NCBI GenBank assembly: GCA_937951875.1
Contig: CALGAN010000040.1
Location: 1 to 38,197, forward strand
DNA from: an uncultured Alkalilimnicola sp.
GTDB taxonomy: Bacteria > Pseudomonadota > Gammaproteobacteria > Nitrococcales > AK92
Reading direction: 5' to 3'
Length of the DNA stretch: 38,197 bases
In this document: one piece after another, positions 16,154-25,153 of the stretch
Layout: every line of letters begins with the position of its first letter
Position numbering within the stretch: position 1 is the stretch's first letter
Made by a program: the position numbers and the translations under genes
Notes under the pieces: generated by a model
Told to the model about the DNA's origin: nothing
Database searches by the model: none
What the model saw: only the letters and a program-made list of their open reading frames with translations

Positions 16154-17490
16154 GTCGCAGTCTCCGAAACGGTCAGGGGAGCGGTGGTGACGAGTTCCAG
16201 GAAACGGCGGTTCTGGCCGCTGCGCGCGAAGCGGGCAAGCCGCGTCGGATCGGCGTCGAAGCCGCGCGCCTCGATGACGTAGTGCCGATACAGCGCGCTC
16301 AGGGTCGGCAGCAGCGTCAGCGGCTCGCGCGGGTCGCAGACGCGGCCGCCGCCGGCGGCGCGCAGCAGCGCGGCCGAATCGCTGTCGCGCTCGGCGATCA
16401 GCAGCATTTCGCGGCCAGCGGCGATGTATTCGAACATCTTGGCCGGAATCTGGTGGGGCTGGCCCTGGGCAAAGTTGACCAGCACATTGGCTTCGGCCAG
16501 CAAACGCGCCACCTCCCCCGGCGGCACCGGCGGCCGTAGCTCGATGCGGTCGCCCAGGCCGCGCTCGTCGATCCACTGCGCCAGCGAACGGCCGCGCCAG
16601 GCTTGGCAGTTGCCGACCAGGCGCAGCGATACCTTGCGCCGGTCCACCTCGGGCTGGTTGAGCAGCGCGGCGAAGGCTTCCAGCAGCGGGAACGGATCGC
16701 GGTTGTAGTAGATCGAGCCGGCGTAGAGCAGCCGCAACGCCCCGACCGGCGCCGGTGTCTCCTGCGGTGCGCCGTCGTAGCCGTTGTAGATGGTGTGGAT
16801 CGCCTCTTCCTGGCTCGGGTAGCGCCTCCTGAGCAGACGCGCCAGGCTGGGCGTGGTGGTGGTGACGGCATCGGCGCCGAGCACGCAGCGCCGCTCGAGG
16901 AAAGCGTTGATGCGGTCGCTGAGCGGGGAGCGGACGTGCCGCAGCCAGTCCTGATCGTCGGTCCACGGATCGCGCAGATCCATGATCCAGCGGCAGCGCA
17001 GCAGCCGCCGCGCGGCGAGCACCGCTAGATGCGGCGACATCGGCGGACCGGAGGAGATCACCAGGTCGAAGCGCTCGCGCAGCGCAAGGCGCGCCAGCCG
17101 CAGCGCGGCCAGCAGCGACCAGAGCTTGCGGTCGTCCACCAGCCACTCGAAGGAATGGTAATAGCGCTTCAGGCGCGCCAAGCGGCTTTCCGTCGCCGGA
17201 CCACCCTCGTCGTTCGCGGCGGCGGCCGACGCCTGCGGGGCGGCGGCGCGACGCCGCGGCAGCCATGCGAGCAGACGCGGCGTGAGCTTGCCGGGCACGG
17301 CGATACGCTCCACGCGGATGCCGTGCACCCGTTCGGTGAGCGCCGGCTCCGCCTGAATCGGCGCGCCAGTACCGCAGACCGCCACCACCTCATGGCCGCG
17401 TGCATGCAGATAAGCCGCGAGCTCGGAAATGCGGCGGGCGCCAATCGCCGCGTCGGGATAGAAATGGAAGGAAACCAGTAGGATTTTCAC
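16150..17490 (-). CDS. Family 4 glycosyltransferase
   Basis: The 446-residue GT-B glycosyltransferase begins MKILLVSFHFYPDAAIGARR, the pattern of the WbuB-like GT4 group. WIMDLRDPWTDD and TIYNGYDG are conserved acceptor-side and linker elements. The donor site has LLYAGSIYYNRDP, and QIPAKMFEYIAAGREML replaces the usual E-x7-E, as in that subgroup. It also carries an Ala-rich low-complexity insert near residues 78-100. ATG 17490 lies 57 bases after the FemAB-like gene. It likely adds a sugar to the undecaprenyl-linked repeat. Confidence 0.88.
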   Translation of the reverse strand: MKILLVSFHFYPDAAIGARRISELAAYLHARGHEVVAVCGTGAPIQAEPALTERVHGIRVERIAVPGKLTPRLLAWLPRRRAAAPQASAAAANDEGGPATESRLARLKRYYHSFEWLVDDRKLWSLLAALRLARLALRERFDLVISSGPPMSPHLAVLAARRLLRCRWIMDLRDPWTDDQDWLRHVRSPLSDRINAFLERRCVLGADAVTTTTPSLARLLRRRYPSQEEAIHTIYNGYDGAPQETPAPVGALRLLYAGSIYYNRDPFPLLEAFAALLNQPEVDRRKVSLRLVGNCQAWRGRSLAQWIDERGLGDRIELRPPVPPGEVARLLAEANVLVNFAQGQPHQIPAKMFEYIAAGREMLLIAERDSDSAALLRAAGGGRVCDPREPLTLLPTLSALYRHYVIEARGFDADPTRLARFARSGQNRRFLELVTTAPLTVSETAT

Positions 17491-17547
17491 GCCCGCCTCG
17501 CGCCTCCCTGCGCAGATCCGTGGGCTCGGCCCGTCCCTCGAACCGGG

Positions 17548-18672
17548 TCAGACACGCAGCGCCAGCGCCGCGGTGCTGGCGCGTCCGGCCTCCTGTATCT
17601 GCTCGCGCGGCTTGTGGTACACCAGGGTGGCCCGCCGCACCGGTTCGATGCCGAAATCGGCCTTGAAGCGGAACGTGCCGTGTTCGTCGTGCGACTCGTC
17701 CAGCGCCGCTTTCGGCACGCCGCCAAGATTCAGCACGCCCAGGCCGCGCTCGGCATACATGCCGGCCAAGTCCCAGAACAACCGCACCGAGGCGCCGATC
17801 CGGTAGCCGGCCATGGAGCTGGCGCCGATCATGTAGAAAGCGGCCGAGCCGGACTCCAGCATGTACGCCATCGTCAGCAGGCAGTTCTCCTGGTCGTACA
17901 GGCCGTAGAGCTTGGCCAGACCCGGTCGGGTCAGGTTGGTCTGCAGCATGCTGTAGTAGCGGTACAGGCCGAACAACTCGCGCAAACCCAGCCGGCGGCC
18001 GCGCCGATGCGCCCAGCGCAGCCGCAGCCAGGTCATGTGCTCGGCCTGGAAGCGCTGTATCTCCCGAACGCGCAGCTCCCGCTTGAGCAAGCTCTTGAGC
18101 TTTCTCTTGTGGTTGCTGCGCAGCGCGCGCATGCGCTCGCTCTCGTCCTGGTCGAGCCGCCAGGGGAATTCCAGCCGCTCCTCGATCGACCAGGCGCCGT
18201 CGCCGAGCGGATAGTTCTCCACCCCGCTCTCGAACGAGCCGATGCGGATGCCGACCACGCCCTGCTGGCGCAGCCAATCGAGCAGTTCCGGCAGCAGCCG
18301 CGCCAGCCGCTCGCCGGTCGGAGCCGGGAAAGACAAGGTCTGGAAGTGTTCGCCGTGCGCGTCCCGGTACCATAGCCCGCCCAGTACCGCCGCCACCCCG
18401 CCGCCGCAGCGGACGACGATGCCGCGCCGCCGCGCTCGACCGAAGGCGTGGGCGGACAGCATGTGGCTTAGGTGGAAGAGGCCTTGATCGACGGCTCGGA
18501 CCTGCGCGTCCCATTCGCTCGGCCGCCGATCGATGTCGAACCACTCGAAAGACAATCCATACGCCGGCGCCGCCGTTTCTTGGGAAACCTCGGGCAGAAC
18601 ATCGGACGCGACGAGAACCTGCCTGGTCATCATGACAACCCCTGATTTGGTCTTCCCTGTCGGGCGCTTCAT
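17548..18672 (-). CDS. FemAB/GNAT-like acyltransferase
   Basis: This 374-residue soluble protein has the double-GNAT FemAB-like architecture. The N-terminal domain has LFHLSHMLSAHAFGR and the C-terminal GNAT has MTMAYMLESGSAAFYMIG-like strands and GYRIGASVRLFWDLAGMYAE. The C-terminal element LGVLNLGGVPKAALDE, then FKADFGIEP, matches the common FemAB end (G-x-x-x-F-K-x-x-F-G). A basic coil (MRALRSNHKRKLKSLLKREL) follows the first third, as in FemAB. The family moves amino acids or acyl groups onto peptidoglycan or sugar amines. ATG 18672 overlaps the flippase stop (TAATG) with GGAAG upstream; the alternative ATG at 18633 follows AGGGG, so the start is uncertain by 13 residues. A second FemAB protein lies at 25154. 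Confidence 0.7.
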   Translation of the reverse strand: MKRPTGKTKSGVVMMTRQVLVASDVLPEVSQETAAPAYGLSFEWFDIDRRPSEWDAQVRAVDQGLFHLSHMLSAHAFGRARRRGIVVRCGGGVAAVLGGLWYRDAHGEHFQTLSFPAPTGERLARLLPELLDWLRQQGVVGIRIGSFESGVENYPLGDGAWSIEERLEFPWRLDQDESERMRALRSNHKRKLKSLLKRELRVREIQRFQAEHMTWLRLRWAHRRGRRLGLRELFGLYRYYSMLQTNLTRPGLAKLYGLYDQENCLLTMAYMLESGSAAFYMIGASSMAGYRIGASVRLFWDLAGMYAERGLGVLNLGGVPKAALDESHDEHGTFRFKADFGIEPVRRATLVYHKPREQIQEAGRASTAALALRV

Positions 18673-20141
18673 TACGATTCTTCCGGCGTGTGGCCGCGCC
18701 GCGTCACCAGAAATCGCCCCCACGCATCCGCCAGCTTTGTTCGGTACGAGAAGGCGATAACGACTCCGTAAACCACAGCCCCCGTCACCACCGCTGCGGC
18801 CAGCTTCGGCAGCATGGGCATGTGCGGTAGCGCCGCCTTGAGCGCCAATACCGCCCCGACCATCAACGCCGTCGCCAACAGCACCGGCAGAGTCGGCCGG
18901 AACAACTCGAACCAACCGATCCGCAGTTCGCGCAGGCAGTGCCTGGCGATCACGTAGTACAAAACCGGGTACGACAAAGCCCAGCCCGCCACCACGCCTT
19001 TGAGGCCGAATTGGACACCGATCAAAAACGCTGCGGGCAATATGGCTATTGCCCAGAAACTATAGTTAACGACCAGTTCCGGCTTGCCGCGCGCGTAAAG
19101 CACGGGCGGCATCATCATGCCGCTCACGCGCAGCGCGCTCACCAAACAAAGTCCTTGTAAATAAGGAACTATGGGCAACCATTTCGCAGTCAAGAGCACC
19201 GCTACCGCCTCCTCGGCAACGGCGGCAAGACCGAACAGCACGGGGTAGCTGATCAGCAGCAGATTGCGGTGCTGCTGCACGAACACTTCCTGCGAGGCGC
19301 GCAAATCGTGCTGCAACCGCGACAACGCCGGGAACAATACGTGATTGAAGATCGCGCCGATCTTATCGAGCGGCAGAATGGCGAGCTGAAAGGCCATGGA
19401 ATACATGCCGAGCAGCCGATCGCCGAGCACCTTGCCGATGATGGCGGTATCGGCGCGGCTCCAGATGTAGTAGAGCAGATTGGTCCAGGTCACTTTCAGC
19501 CCGAACCGCACCGGCTCCAGCACGTCGGCTCGGCGGAAACCGAACCGGGGAATTCGCCCCAACAGCGGCAGGTAGGCGCACACCATGGCCAGATTGCCGA
19601 TGATCGGCCCCCACACCAAGCTCCACACGCGGTAGCCGAGCAAGGCCAGCACCACCACCGTAACGCTCTGAACCAGGGTCGAAACCATTTCGACCAATGA
19701 TCGGTAGCGGAAATCCATGCGGCGCATGGCGATCGCCAGCGGCACCGTCTTCAGGCTGCCGAGAATCACGCCGACGCCGGCCAGCTGGATGACGCCGGTC
19801 AGGATCTCCATGTCGTAGAAATCGGCGATCACCGGCGCCAGCAGATACAGCAGCCCGTAAGCGCCTAGCCCGATGATCAGCGTGAGGTAGAAGATGCCGT
19901 CCAGTTGCTGGATGGTGATGTCGGGACGCTGGATCAGCCCGTGAGCCAGACCCATGTCGGTCAGGATGACCAACAGCTCGGTGAAGACGGCCGCCGCGGC
20001 GACGATGCCGTAGTCGGCCGGCTCGATCAGCCGCGCCACGAACAGCGTCGAACCCCAGGACGCCACCTGCACGACGATCTTGGTCATCCCCTGCCAGGCG
20101 AAGCCCGCCCGTATTCCTTTTCTGATCGCGCTTGCGTCCAT
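18672..20141 (-). CDS. Wzx-type polysaccharide flippase (MOP superfamily)
   Basis: The 489-residue integral membrane protein has about 12-14 hydrophobic helices. It starts with GFAWQGMTKIVVQVASWGST and FVARLIEPADYGIVAAAAVF, the typical polysaccharide-transporter opening, and contains YYIWSRADTAIIGKVLGDRLLG, the common R-x-D-x-x-x-I-G motif. It would flip the lipid-linked EPS repeat to the periplasm for the Wzy-dependent route. ATG 20141 was chosen at the start of the conserved helix; no strong Shine-Dalgarno is seen, and the frame is open upstream. Some stretches (around 18990-19170) are AT-richer than the operon average, common for flippase genes. Its stop overlaps the FemAB-like start. Confidence 0.9.
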   Translation of the reverse strand: MDASAIRKGIRAGFAWQGMTKIVVQVASWGSTLFVARLIEPADYGIVAAAAVFTELLVILTDMGLAHGLIQRPDITIQQLDGIFYLTLIIGLGAYGLLYLLAPVIADFYDMEILTGVIQLAGVGVILGSLKTVPLAIAMRRMDFRYRSLVEMVSTLVQSVTVVVLALLGYRVWSLVWGPIIGNLAMVCAYLPLLGRIPRFGFRRADVLEPVRFGLKVTWTNLLYYIWSRADTAIIGKVLGDRLLGMYSMAFQLAILPLDKIGAIFNHVLFPALSRLQHDLRASQEVFVQQHRNLLLISYPVLFGLAAVAEEAVAVLLTAKWLPIVPYLQGLCLVSALRVSGMMMPPVLYARGKPELVVNYSFWAIAILPAAFLIGVQFGLKGVVAGWALSYPVLYYVIARHCLRELRIGWFELFRPTLPVLLATALMVGAVLALKAALPHMPMLPKLAAAVVTGAVVYGVVIAFSYRTKLADAWGRFLVTRRGHTPEES

Positions 20142-20224
20142 GCGGCGGTCGTCGTGTTTGGAAAGGCCTGGAGTCCGTGGCGGCCGGCGCGAACGCCGGC
20201 CCGCCGAAGCACGGGAAACGCCGA

Positions 20225-21241
20225 TCAGGCGAGCGCTGCCGCCAGCGGCGGCGCCGCCTCCCCGATCAGCAGCGGCGCCATGTGCAGATAGCTGGCCGCG
20301 CGGCGCTTGGCCTCGATGTCCTGGTACACGTAGCGCGCCGTCGCCACATCGGTCCCCAGCACCGCCGCCAGCTGCTCGGCCGGCACGCCGTGCTCGTAGG
20401 CCCACAGCGCCAGATCCATCTGCTCATAGGGCAGCGCGAAATAGAACTCGTCCTGCCCCTGAGGCAGGCTGTAGGTATCGGTGGTCGGCCGGGCATTGCA
20501 GACCTCTTCGGGCAAGCCGAGGTAGCGCGCCATGGCGTACACCTGGGTCTTGTAGAGATGGGCTATCGGCTTGACGTCGGCCGAGCCGTCGCCGTTCTTG
20601 ACGAAGAACCCCTGGTCGTACTCCAGCCGGTTGGGGGTGCCCAGCACCGCGTAGTTGAGCCGGTCGGCGTGGAAGTACTCCATGGTCTTGCGGATGCGCT
20701 GCTTGAAGTTGGTGGCCGCCACGATCTGCAGATAGTCCCTCAGCCCCAGCCGCTGCTCCCGCAGCTCGCCTTCCGGGCTGGCAACGATCAGCTTGAAGTG
20801 GTTGATGAGCCCCTGGGTGCCGCCGGCGATGACGATCTTGCACTTCCAGCCCGGCCGGTCACCGTAGTCGGGGAACACCCGGCGGATCGCCTCGTCGCGC
20901 CAGCGGTAGCAGCCGATCGCGGTCAGCGCCGGGCCGATATCCTCGATCGTGTAGTCGATACCAAGGTGCTCGCACACCCGCCGCCCCAGGCGCACGCTAT
21001 CGGCCGACGAGTCGTGCTCCGGCAGCAGCAGCGCGAACACCCGCTCCCTGCCGACCGCGCGCACCGCCAGCGCTGCGCAGGTCGAGCTGTCTATGCCGCC
21101 GGACACGGCCACCACCAAGCCGCGCCGGCGCAGCCGGTCGCGCAACGCCTGGCGCAAGCCGGCGACGATACGCTCGACCTCGGCCGGCAGATCCAAATCG
21201 AGGACGGCGGCGGAAAACGGCACTGAAACCGGTGCGCTCAT
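20225..21241 (-). CDS. nadE: NAD synthase-like PP-loop ATPase in the EPS operon
   Basis: The 338-residue protein has the adenylation PP-loop SGGIDSS (47-53). It also has GTPNRLEYDQGFFVKNGDGS and VKPIAHLYKTQVYAMARYLG, which closely follow the ammonia-dependent NAD synthetase core. The CN-hydrolase (glutaminase) domain of the long form is absent, so it would need free ammonia or a partner. Real NadE adenylates and amidates nicotinate-adenine dinucleotide. Here the gene sits between an AMP-ligase and a flippase inside an EPS operon, and it has an insert around residues 120-190 (PGWKCKIVIAGGTQ). It may therefore amidate a different carboxylate such as a sugar acid. The start ATG 21241 has AGGGAG 7 bases upstream. 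Confidence 0.8.
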   Translation of the reverse strand: MSAPVSVPFSAAVLDLDLPAEVERIVAGLRQALRDRLRRRGLVVAVSGGIDSSTCAALAVRAVGRERVFALLLPEHDSSADSVRLGRRVCEHLGIDYTIEDIGPALTAIGCYRWRDEAIRRVFPDYGDRPGWKCKIVIAGGTQGLINHFKLIVASPEGELREQRLGLRDYLQIVAATNFKQRIRKTMEYFHADRLNYAVLGTPNRLEYDQGFFVKNGDGSADVKPIAHLYKTQVYAMARYLGLPEEVCNARPTTDTYSLPQGQDEFYFALPYEQMDLALWAYEHGVPAEQLAAVLGTDVATARYVYQDIEAKRRAASYLHMAPLLIGEAAPPLAAALA

Positions 21242-21302
21242 GGTTCACTCCCTGTGCTAGTTATCGAGTTCCTTGCCAGCCGGAGCGGCAGCCGAGAGCC
21301 CC

Positions 21303-22877
21303 TCATATATGGGCGGCGTCGGCCGAAACGAGCTGTTTCTTGCTGATCTTGCCGGTGTCGGTCTTCGGCAGCTCCGGCACGATAACGATCCGCTTCGGCA
21401 CCATGAAATTCTCGAGCTTCGCGGCGCAGATGCGCTTGAGCGCGGCGGCGTCGAGCCCAGAATCCGGCTCGAGCGCGACGTAGGCGACCACCGCCTCGCC
21501 CAGCAGCGGATCGGGCACGCCGACTACCGCCGCCTCGCGTACCCCCGGCACGCCGTAGAGCACGTTCTCCACCTCGGCGGGGCTGACCTTCTCGCCGCGG
21601 GTCTTGATGATGTCGTCGCTGCGGCCGACGAAGTACAAAAAGCCCTCCTCGTCCATGCGGAACCAGTCATGGGTGCAGAGGACGCGCTCGCCCGGCACCG
21701 GGCCCGGCTTGAGCATGCGCGCCGTCAGCTCGGGCTGGTTCCAGTAGCCGGCCATGACGTGCGGGCCGCGCACGTGCAGGATGCCCAGCTCGCCCGGCGG
21801 CACCGGCTCGCCGTCGGGCGAGAGCAGGAACACCTCGGTGCCGGGAATGGCCTTGCCCACCGACCCCGGCTTGAGGTCGATGAGCTCGGGTTCGAGATAG
21901 CTGACCCGCTTGCACTCGGTCAGACCGTACATGCGGTAGATCAGCGCGTTGGGGAAGATCTCCCGCAGGGCCGGCAGGTAATCGGTAGGCAGCGCCGCCG
22001 CGGTGTTGGTGACCCGGCGTACGTGCTCGAAGCGCAGCCGGCTGCGCCGGTGCGCGCCGATCAGCATCGCGAACATGGTCGGCACGCCGGGGAACACCGT
22101 GATCTCCTGCGCGGCCATGCGGCCGAACACCTGGCCGGCGTAGGCGAAGGAGCGCTCCAGCACCAGCGTGGCGCCCAGGCTCATGGCCATCAGCAGCTGG
22201 TACAGCCCGTAGTCGAAGGCCAGCGGCAGGGCGCAGAGGATGCGGTCGTCGCCGTCCAGGCGCAGGTACTCGATCAAACTGCCGAGGGTGAACACCATGG
22301 CTTGGTGGGTCTGCATCACCCCCTTGGGACTGCCGGTGCTACCGGAGGTGTAGATCAGCGCCGCCAGGTCGAGCGGAATCACCGCCACCGGCCGCAGCGG
22401 CGGCGCCGCGGCCATCACATCGGCCAAGGGCTGCGCTGCGCGCGCCGCGGCGGCGTCCTCGCCGGCGAGACGGCCGTGATAGGCGATCAACCGCAGCGAA
22501 GCCTGGTCGGCGCTGGCCGGCAGCCAGCATGGTGCCAAGCCGGCCTCGGTGAGCAGCGCGGCGGCGCCGCTGTCGCGCAGGATGAACGCGAGCTTGTCGG
22601 CCTTGGTCTGCGGGTTCACCACCACCAGCACGGCGCCGGCTAGCCAGGCGGCGTAAATGCCGACCGCCGACCACCAGGAGTTCTCCATGTACACCGCCAC
22701 CCGATCGCCGCGCACCACCCCCGCTGCCTGCAAGGCGGCGGCCAGGCGCCGGGCGGCGGCGGCGGTTTCGCCATAGCTGTAGCGGCGCCCGTCCGCCACC
22801 AGCGCGGTCTTGTCGGGGATACGCGCGGCGTGACGCAGGAAGGCATCGTGCAGAAGGCGATCGGGTTTATGGACCAT
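21303..22877 (-). CDS. AMP-forming acyl-CoA/ACP ligase (ANL superfamily)
   Basis: This 524-residue adenylating enzyme activates a carboxylic or amino acid as acyl-AMP and passes it to a thiol. The P-loop motif YTSGSTGSPKG is at 176-186. YGLTEC (core motif A5), DWFRMDEEGFLYFVGRSDD (hinge region) and the C-terminal catalytic lysine (K510 in TDTGKISKKQL) are all intact. No condensation or carrier domain is fused. The partner is probably the acyl carrier protein gene 25 bases upstream. Such a ligase-carrier pair is known from exosortase-associated EPS loci. The acid it activates cannot be read from the sequence with confidence. The lack of a signal or membrane segment places it in the cytoplasm. 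Confidence 0.88.
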   Translation of the reverse strand: MVHKPDRLLHDAFLRHAARIPDKTALVADGRRYSYGETAAAARRLAAALQAAGVVRGDRVAVYMENSWWSAVGIYAAWLAGAVLVVVNPQTKADKLAFILRDSGAAALLTEAGLAPCWLPASADQASLRLIAYHGRLAGEDAAAARAAQPLADVMAAAPPLRPVAVIPLDLAALIYTSGSTGSPKGVMQTHQAMVFTLGSLIEYLRLDGDDRILCALPLAFDYGLYQLLMAMSLGATLVLERSFAYAGQVFGRMAAQEITVFPGVPTMFAMLIGAHRRSRLRFEHVRRVTNTAAALPTDYLPALREIFPNALIYRMYGLTECKRVSYLEPELIDLKPGSVGKAIPGTEVFLLSPDGEPVPPGELGILHVRGPHVMAGYWNQPELTARMLKPGPVPGERVLCTHDWFRMDEEGFLYFVGRSDDIIKTRGEKVSPAEVENVLYGVPGVREAAVVGVPDPLLGEAVVAYVALEPDSGLDAAALKRICAAKLENFMVPKRIVIVPELPKTDTGKISKKQLVSADAAHI

Positions 22878-22902
22878 GTCCGCTTCCTTGCGCAGTCCGA
22901 GA

Positions 22903-23154
22903 TCAGGCGGCGCGCTTCTTGCGCGCCACGAAGGCGACCAGGTTATCCACCGAATCGAGGTTCTCCGGGATCATTTCCTCGTCCTCGACGGTGATGCCGA
23001 ACTCGCTCTCGAGGAAGGAGATCACCTCCAGGATGCCGGTGGAGTCGATGATGCCGGACTTCAGGAACGAGGTGTCGTTCGCCAGCGCCGACTGGTCGCT
23101 GGTGAATAAGTAGTTTTCCAATATGTAGTTGCGAATGATGTCCACTGTGCTCAT
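22903..23154 (-). CDS. Acyl carrier protein
   Basis: This 83-residue acidic helical protein has the phosphopantetheine attachment motif GIIDSTG, with Ser38 as the modified residue. LEVISFLESEFGI (helix II) and VEDEEMIPENLDSVDNLVAFV (helix III) follow. The DST rather than DSL motif is typical of stand-alone carrier proteins paired with ANL ligases in secondary pathways, not of fatty acid AcpP. AGGAGG lies 5-6 bases before the ATG, inside the end of the asparagine-synthase gene, which stops 1 base earlier. A C-terminal KKRAA tail is unusual. It likely carries the acyl or aminoacyl group made by the next gene. Confidence 0.92.
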   Translation of the reverse strand: MSTVDIIRNYILENYLFTSDQSALANDTSFLKSGIIDSTGILEVISFLESEFGITVEDEEMIPENLDSVDNLVAFVARKKRAA

Positions 23155-23155
23155 T

Positions 23156-25144
23156 TCAGCCTCCTAGCGCGGATGATTGGGCGATGGCCGGTTGTCCGTG
23201 GCCGCTCTTGAACGTGCTGCGGAACCCCTCGACGAAGATGCGGTGCCAGGCCTGGGTCGAGAGGATGCCGACGAAAGCCATGTTGTCCTTGTAGCCGACC
23301 GCTCGCCCGCGCCGGATCTTGGCGAGCAGGCGCTCCACGCGGTCCGGATCGAAGTAGCCGTAGCGCGCGATCGCCGCGCGCCCCATCAGCTCGTCGACGT
23401 AGTCCGGCGGAGCGGCGGCGCCGAAGAAGGCGGCGATGTCCGGGGCGCGGTACGGCTGCTTGTGCCGCTCGACGATCGCCGTCGGCAGATAGGGCGCCAT
23501 CGCCCGCTTGAGCAGGTACTTCTCGCACAGGCCCCGCATCTTCAGGCGCGGCGGCAGCCGGTTGGCGAACTCGATCAGGCGGTGGTCCAGGAACGGGAAG
23601 CGGCCCTCCACCGAGTGGGCCATCAGCATCCGGTCGCCCTGCGAGCACAGCAGATAGCCGGCCATGAGCAGCTTGGCCTCGATGTACTGGCTCTGATTGA
23701 ACGGATGCCAGCGCCGGATCGACGGCGGCAGCGCCGCCTCCAGCTCCGCCAGCGGATCGCGGTGCCTGAGCTGCGCCGCCAGATCCGGCGCGAAGAACTC
23801 CTTGCACAGGGACGTGGTGCTCCAGCGCGGAATGTGGGCGAACCAAGGCGCGTCGTGCTGCTCCAGCCCCCGGCCGAAGAACTGGCGCAGGTACACCACG
23901 CCCTGGCGGCTGATGTCGAGATAGGGATAGAGTCGCTTGAGCAGCAGCGGCCGCCAGCGCGAGTCGGGCCGGCGCGCCCAGAACTGGCGGATCTTCCCTT
24001 CCTTGAACAGGTCGTAGCCGCCCAGCACCTCGTCCGCCCCCTCGCCGGTCAGCACCACCTTGCAGCCCTGGGCCCGCACCCGCGCCGACAGCAGCGCCAT
24101 CGGCACCGGCGCGGTGCGCAGGATCGGCGTCTCGGTGCGCGCGATGGTCTCCAGGAAGGCGGCGCCGACGTCCTCGTTGCGGCAGTGGACGCTGGTGTGC
24201 GCCGTGCCGAGATGCGCGCTCATGGCGCGCTGAAAGTCGGCCTCGTCCAACGCCCGCTCCTCGAAGCCGATCGAGAAGGTGAGCAGCGGCGTCTCGACCT
24301 GGCGGCAGGCGAGCGCGGTGAGCGATGAGGAATCGAGCCCGCCCGACAGGTAGGCGCCGACCGGTACGTCGGCGCGCAGCCGCAAGCGGGTGGCATCCGC
24401 CAGCAGCTCACGCAGCCGCTCGGCCAGCGTCTGCTCCGACTCCTGCCAGTACTCGGCCGGCTCCACGGGGAAATCCCAATCCCAGTAGCGGCGGCGTATC
24501 ACCCGCCCCTGCGCCACCCGCACCATCTCGCCGGGGCCGACCTCCTGCACGCCGCGGAACACTGTGTTCGGGCTGAGCGGCGCCCAGAAGGTGAAGATCT
24601 GATCGAGCGCGCCGAGATCGAGCTCGGGCGGCGTCTCCAGCAACGGCAACAGCGCCTTGACCTCGGAGGCGAACAGCAGACGGCCGCCGTCGCGGGTGAA
24701 GTACAGCGGCAGGATGCCCGGGCGGTCGCGCAGCAGCAGCAGCTTGCGCTCCGCCGCGTCCCATAGGGCGATGGCGAACTGGCCGTTCAGCCGGTGCACG
24801 AACTCCTCGCCGTACTCCTCGTAGAGGTGCACGATCACTTCGGTGTCGCTGCGGGTGTAGAAGCGGTGACCGCGCTCGATCAGCTCGGCGCGCAGCTCCA
24901 CGTAGTTGAAGATCTCGCCGTTGAACACGCACCAGACCGAATGGTCCTCGTTGCGGATCGGCTGCTGACCGCTCTCCAGGTCGACGATGCTAAGCCGGGC
25001 GTGCCCCAGACCTACGCCGTCGCCCAGGTAGTAGCCGACGCCGTCCGGACCGCGGTTGCGCAGCCGGGCGACCATGCTTTCCAGCTCCCAGCGCTGCGCC
25101 GGTCTTCCGCCGCCGAGGTCTACGATGCCCGCGATGCCACACAT
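23156..25144 (-). CDS. asnB: Asparagine synthase-family glutamine amidotransferase (copy 2)
   Basis: The 662-residue protein begins MCGIAGIVDLGGG with nucleophile Cys2. LGHARLSIVDLESGQQP (47-62) and FNGEIFNY (74-81) complete the glutaminase site. The synthetase domain has PP-loop SGGLDSS (267-273) and LTGEGADEVLGGYD, the conserved ATP/aspartyl-AMP region. It differs strongly from the copy at 9224-11224 and is close to the amidotransferase group found in exosortase-associated EPS loci (family memory, not a search). Its stop is 1 base before the ACP start and the FemAB-like gene lies upstream. It may amidate a carrier-bound acid or a uronic acid; a role in free asparagine synthesis is less likely in this context. 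Confidence 0.9.
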   Translation of the reverse strand: MCGIAGIVDLGGGRPAQRWELESMVARLRNRGPDGVGYYLGDGVGLGHARLSIVDLESGQQPIRNEDHSVWCVFNGEIFNYVELRAELIERGHRFYTRSDTEVIVHLYEEYGEEFVHRLNGQFAIALWDAAERKLLLLRDRPGILPLYFTRDGGRLLFASEVKALLPLLETPPELDLGALDQIFTFWAPLSPNTVFRGVQEVGPGEMVRVAQGRVIRRRYWDWDFPVEPAEYWQESEQTLAERLRELLADATRLRLRADVPVGAYLSGGLDSSSLTALACRQVETPLLTFSIGFEERALDEADFQRAMSAHLGTAHTSVHCRNEDVGAAFLETIARTETPILRTAPVPMALLSARVRAQGCKVVLTGEGADEVLGGYDLFKEGKIRQFWARRPDSRWRPLLLKRLYPYLDISRQGVVYLRQFFGRGLEQHDAPWFAHIPRWSTTSLCKEFFAPDLAAQLRHRDPLAELEAALPPSIRRWHPFNQSQYIEAKLLMAGYLLCSQGDRMLMAHSVEGRFPFLDHRLIEFANRLPPRLKMRGLCEKYLLKRAMAPYLPTAIVERHKQPYRAPDIAAFFGAAAPPDYVDELMGRAAIARYGYFDPDRVERLLAKIRRGRAVGYKDNMAFVGILSTQAWHRIFVEGFRSTFKSGHGQPAIAQSSALGG

Positions 25145-25153
25145 GACGGCCTC

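Noticed and set aside
16154..17266. Long N-terminal extension of the hexapeptide acyltransferase
   Set aside because: It overlaps the GT4 gene in another frame; the ATGA junction at 16150-16153 gives a natural start.
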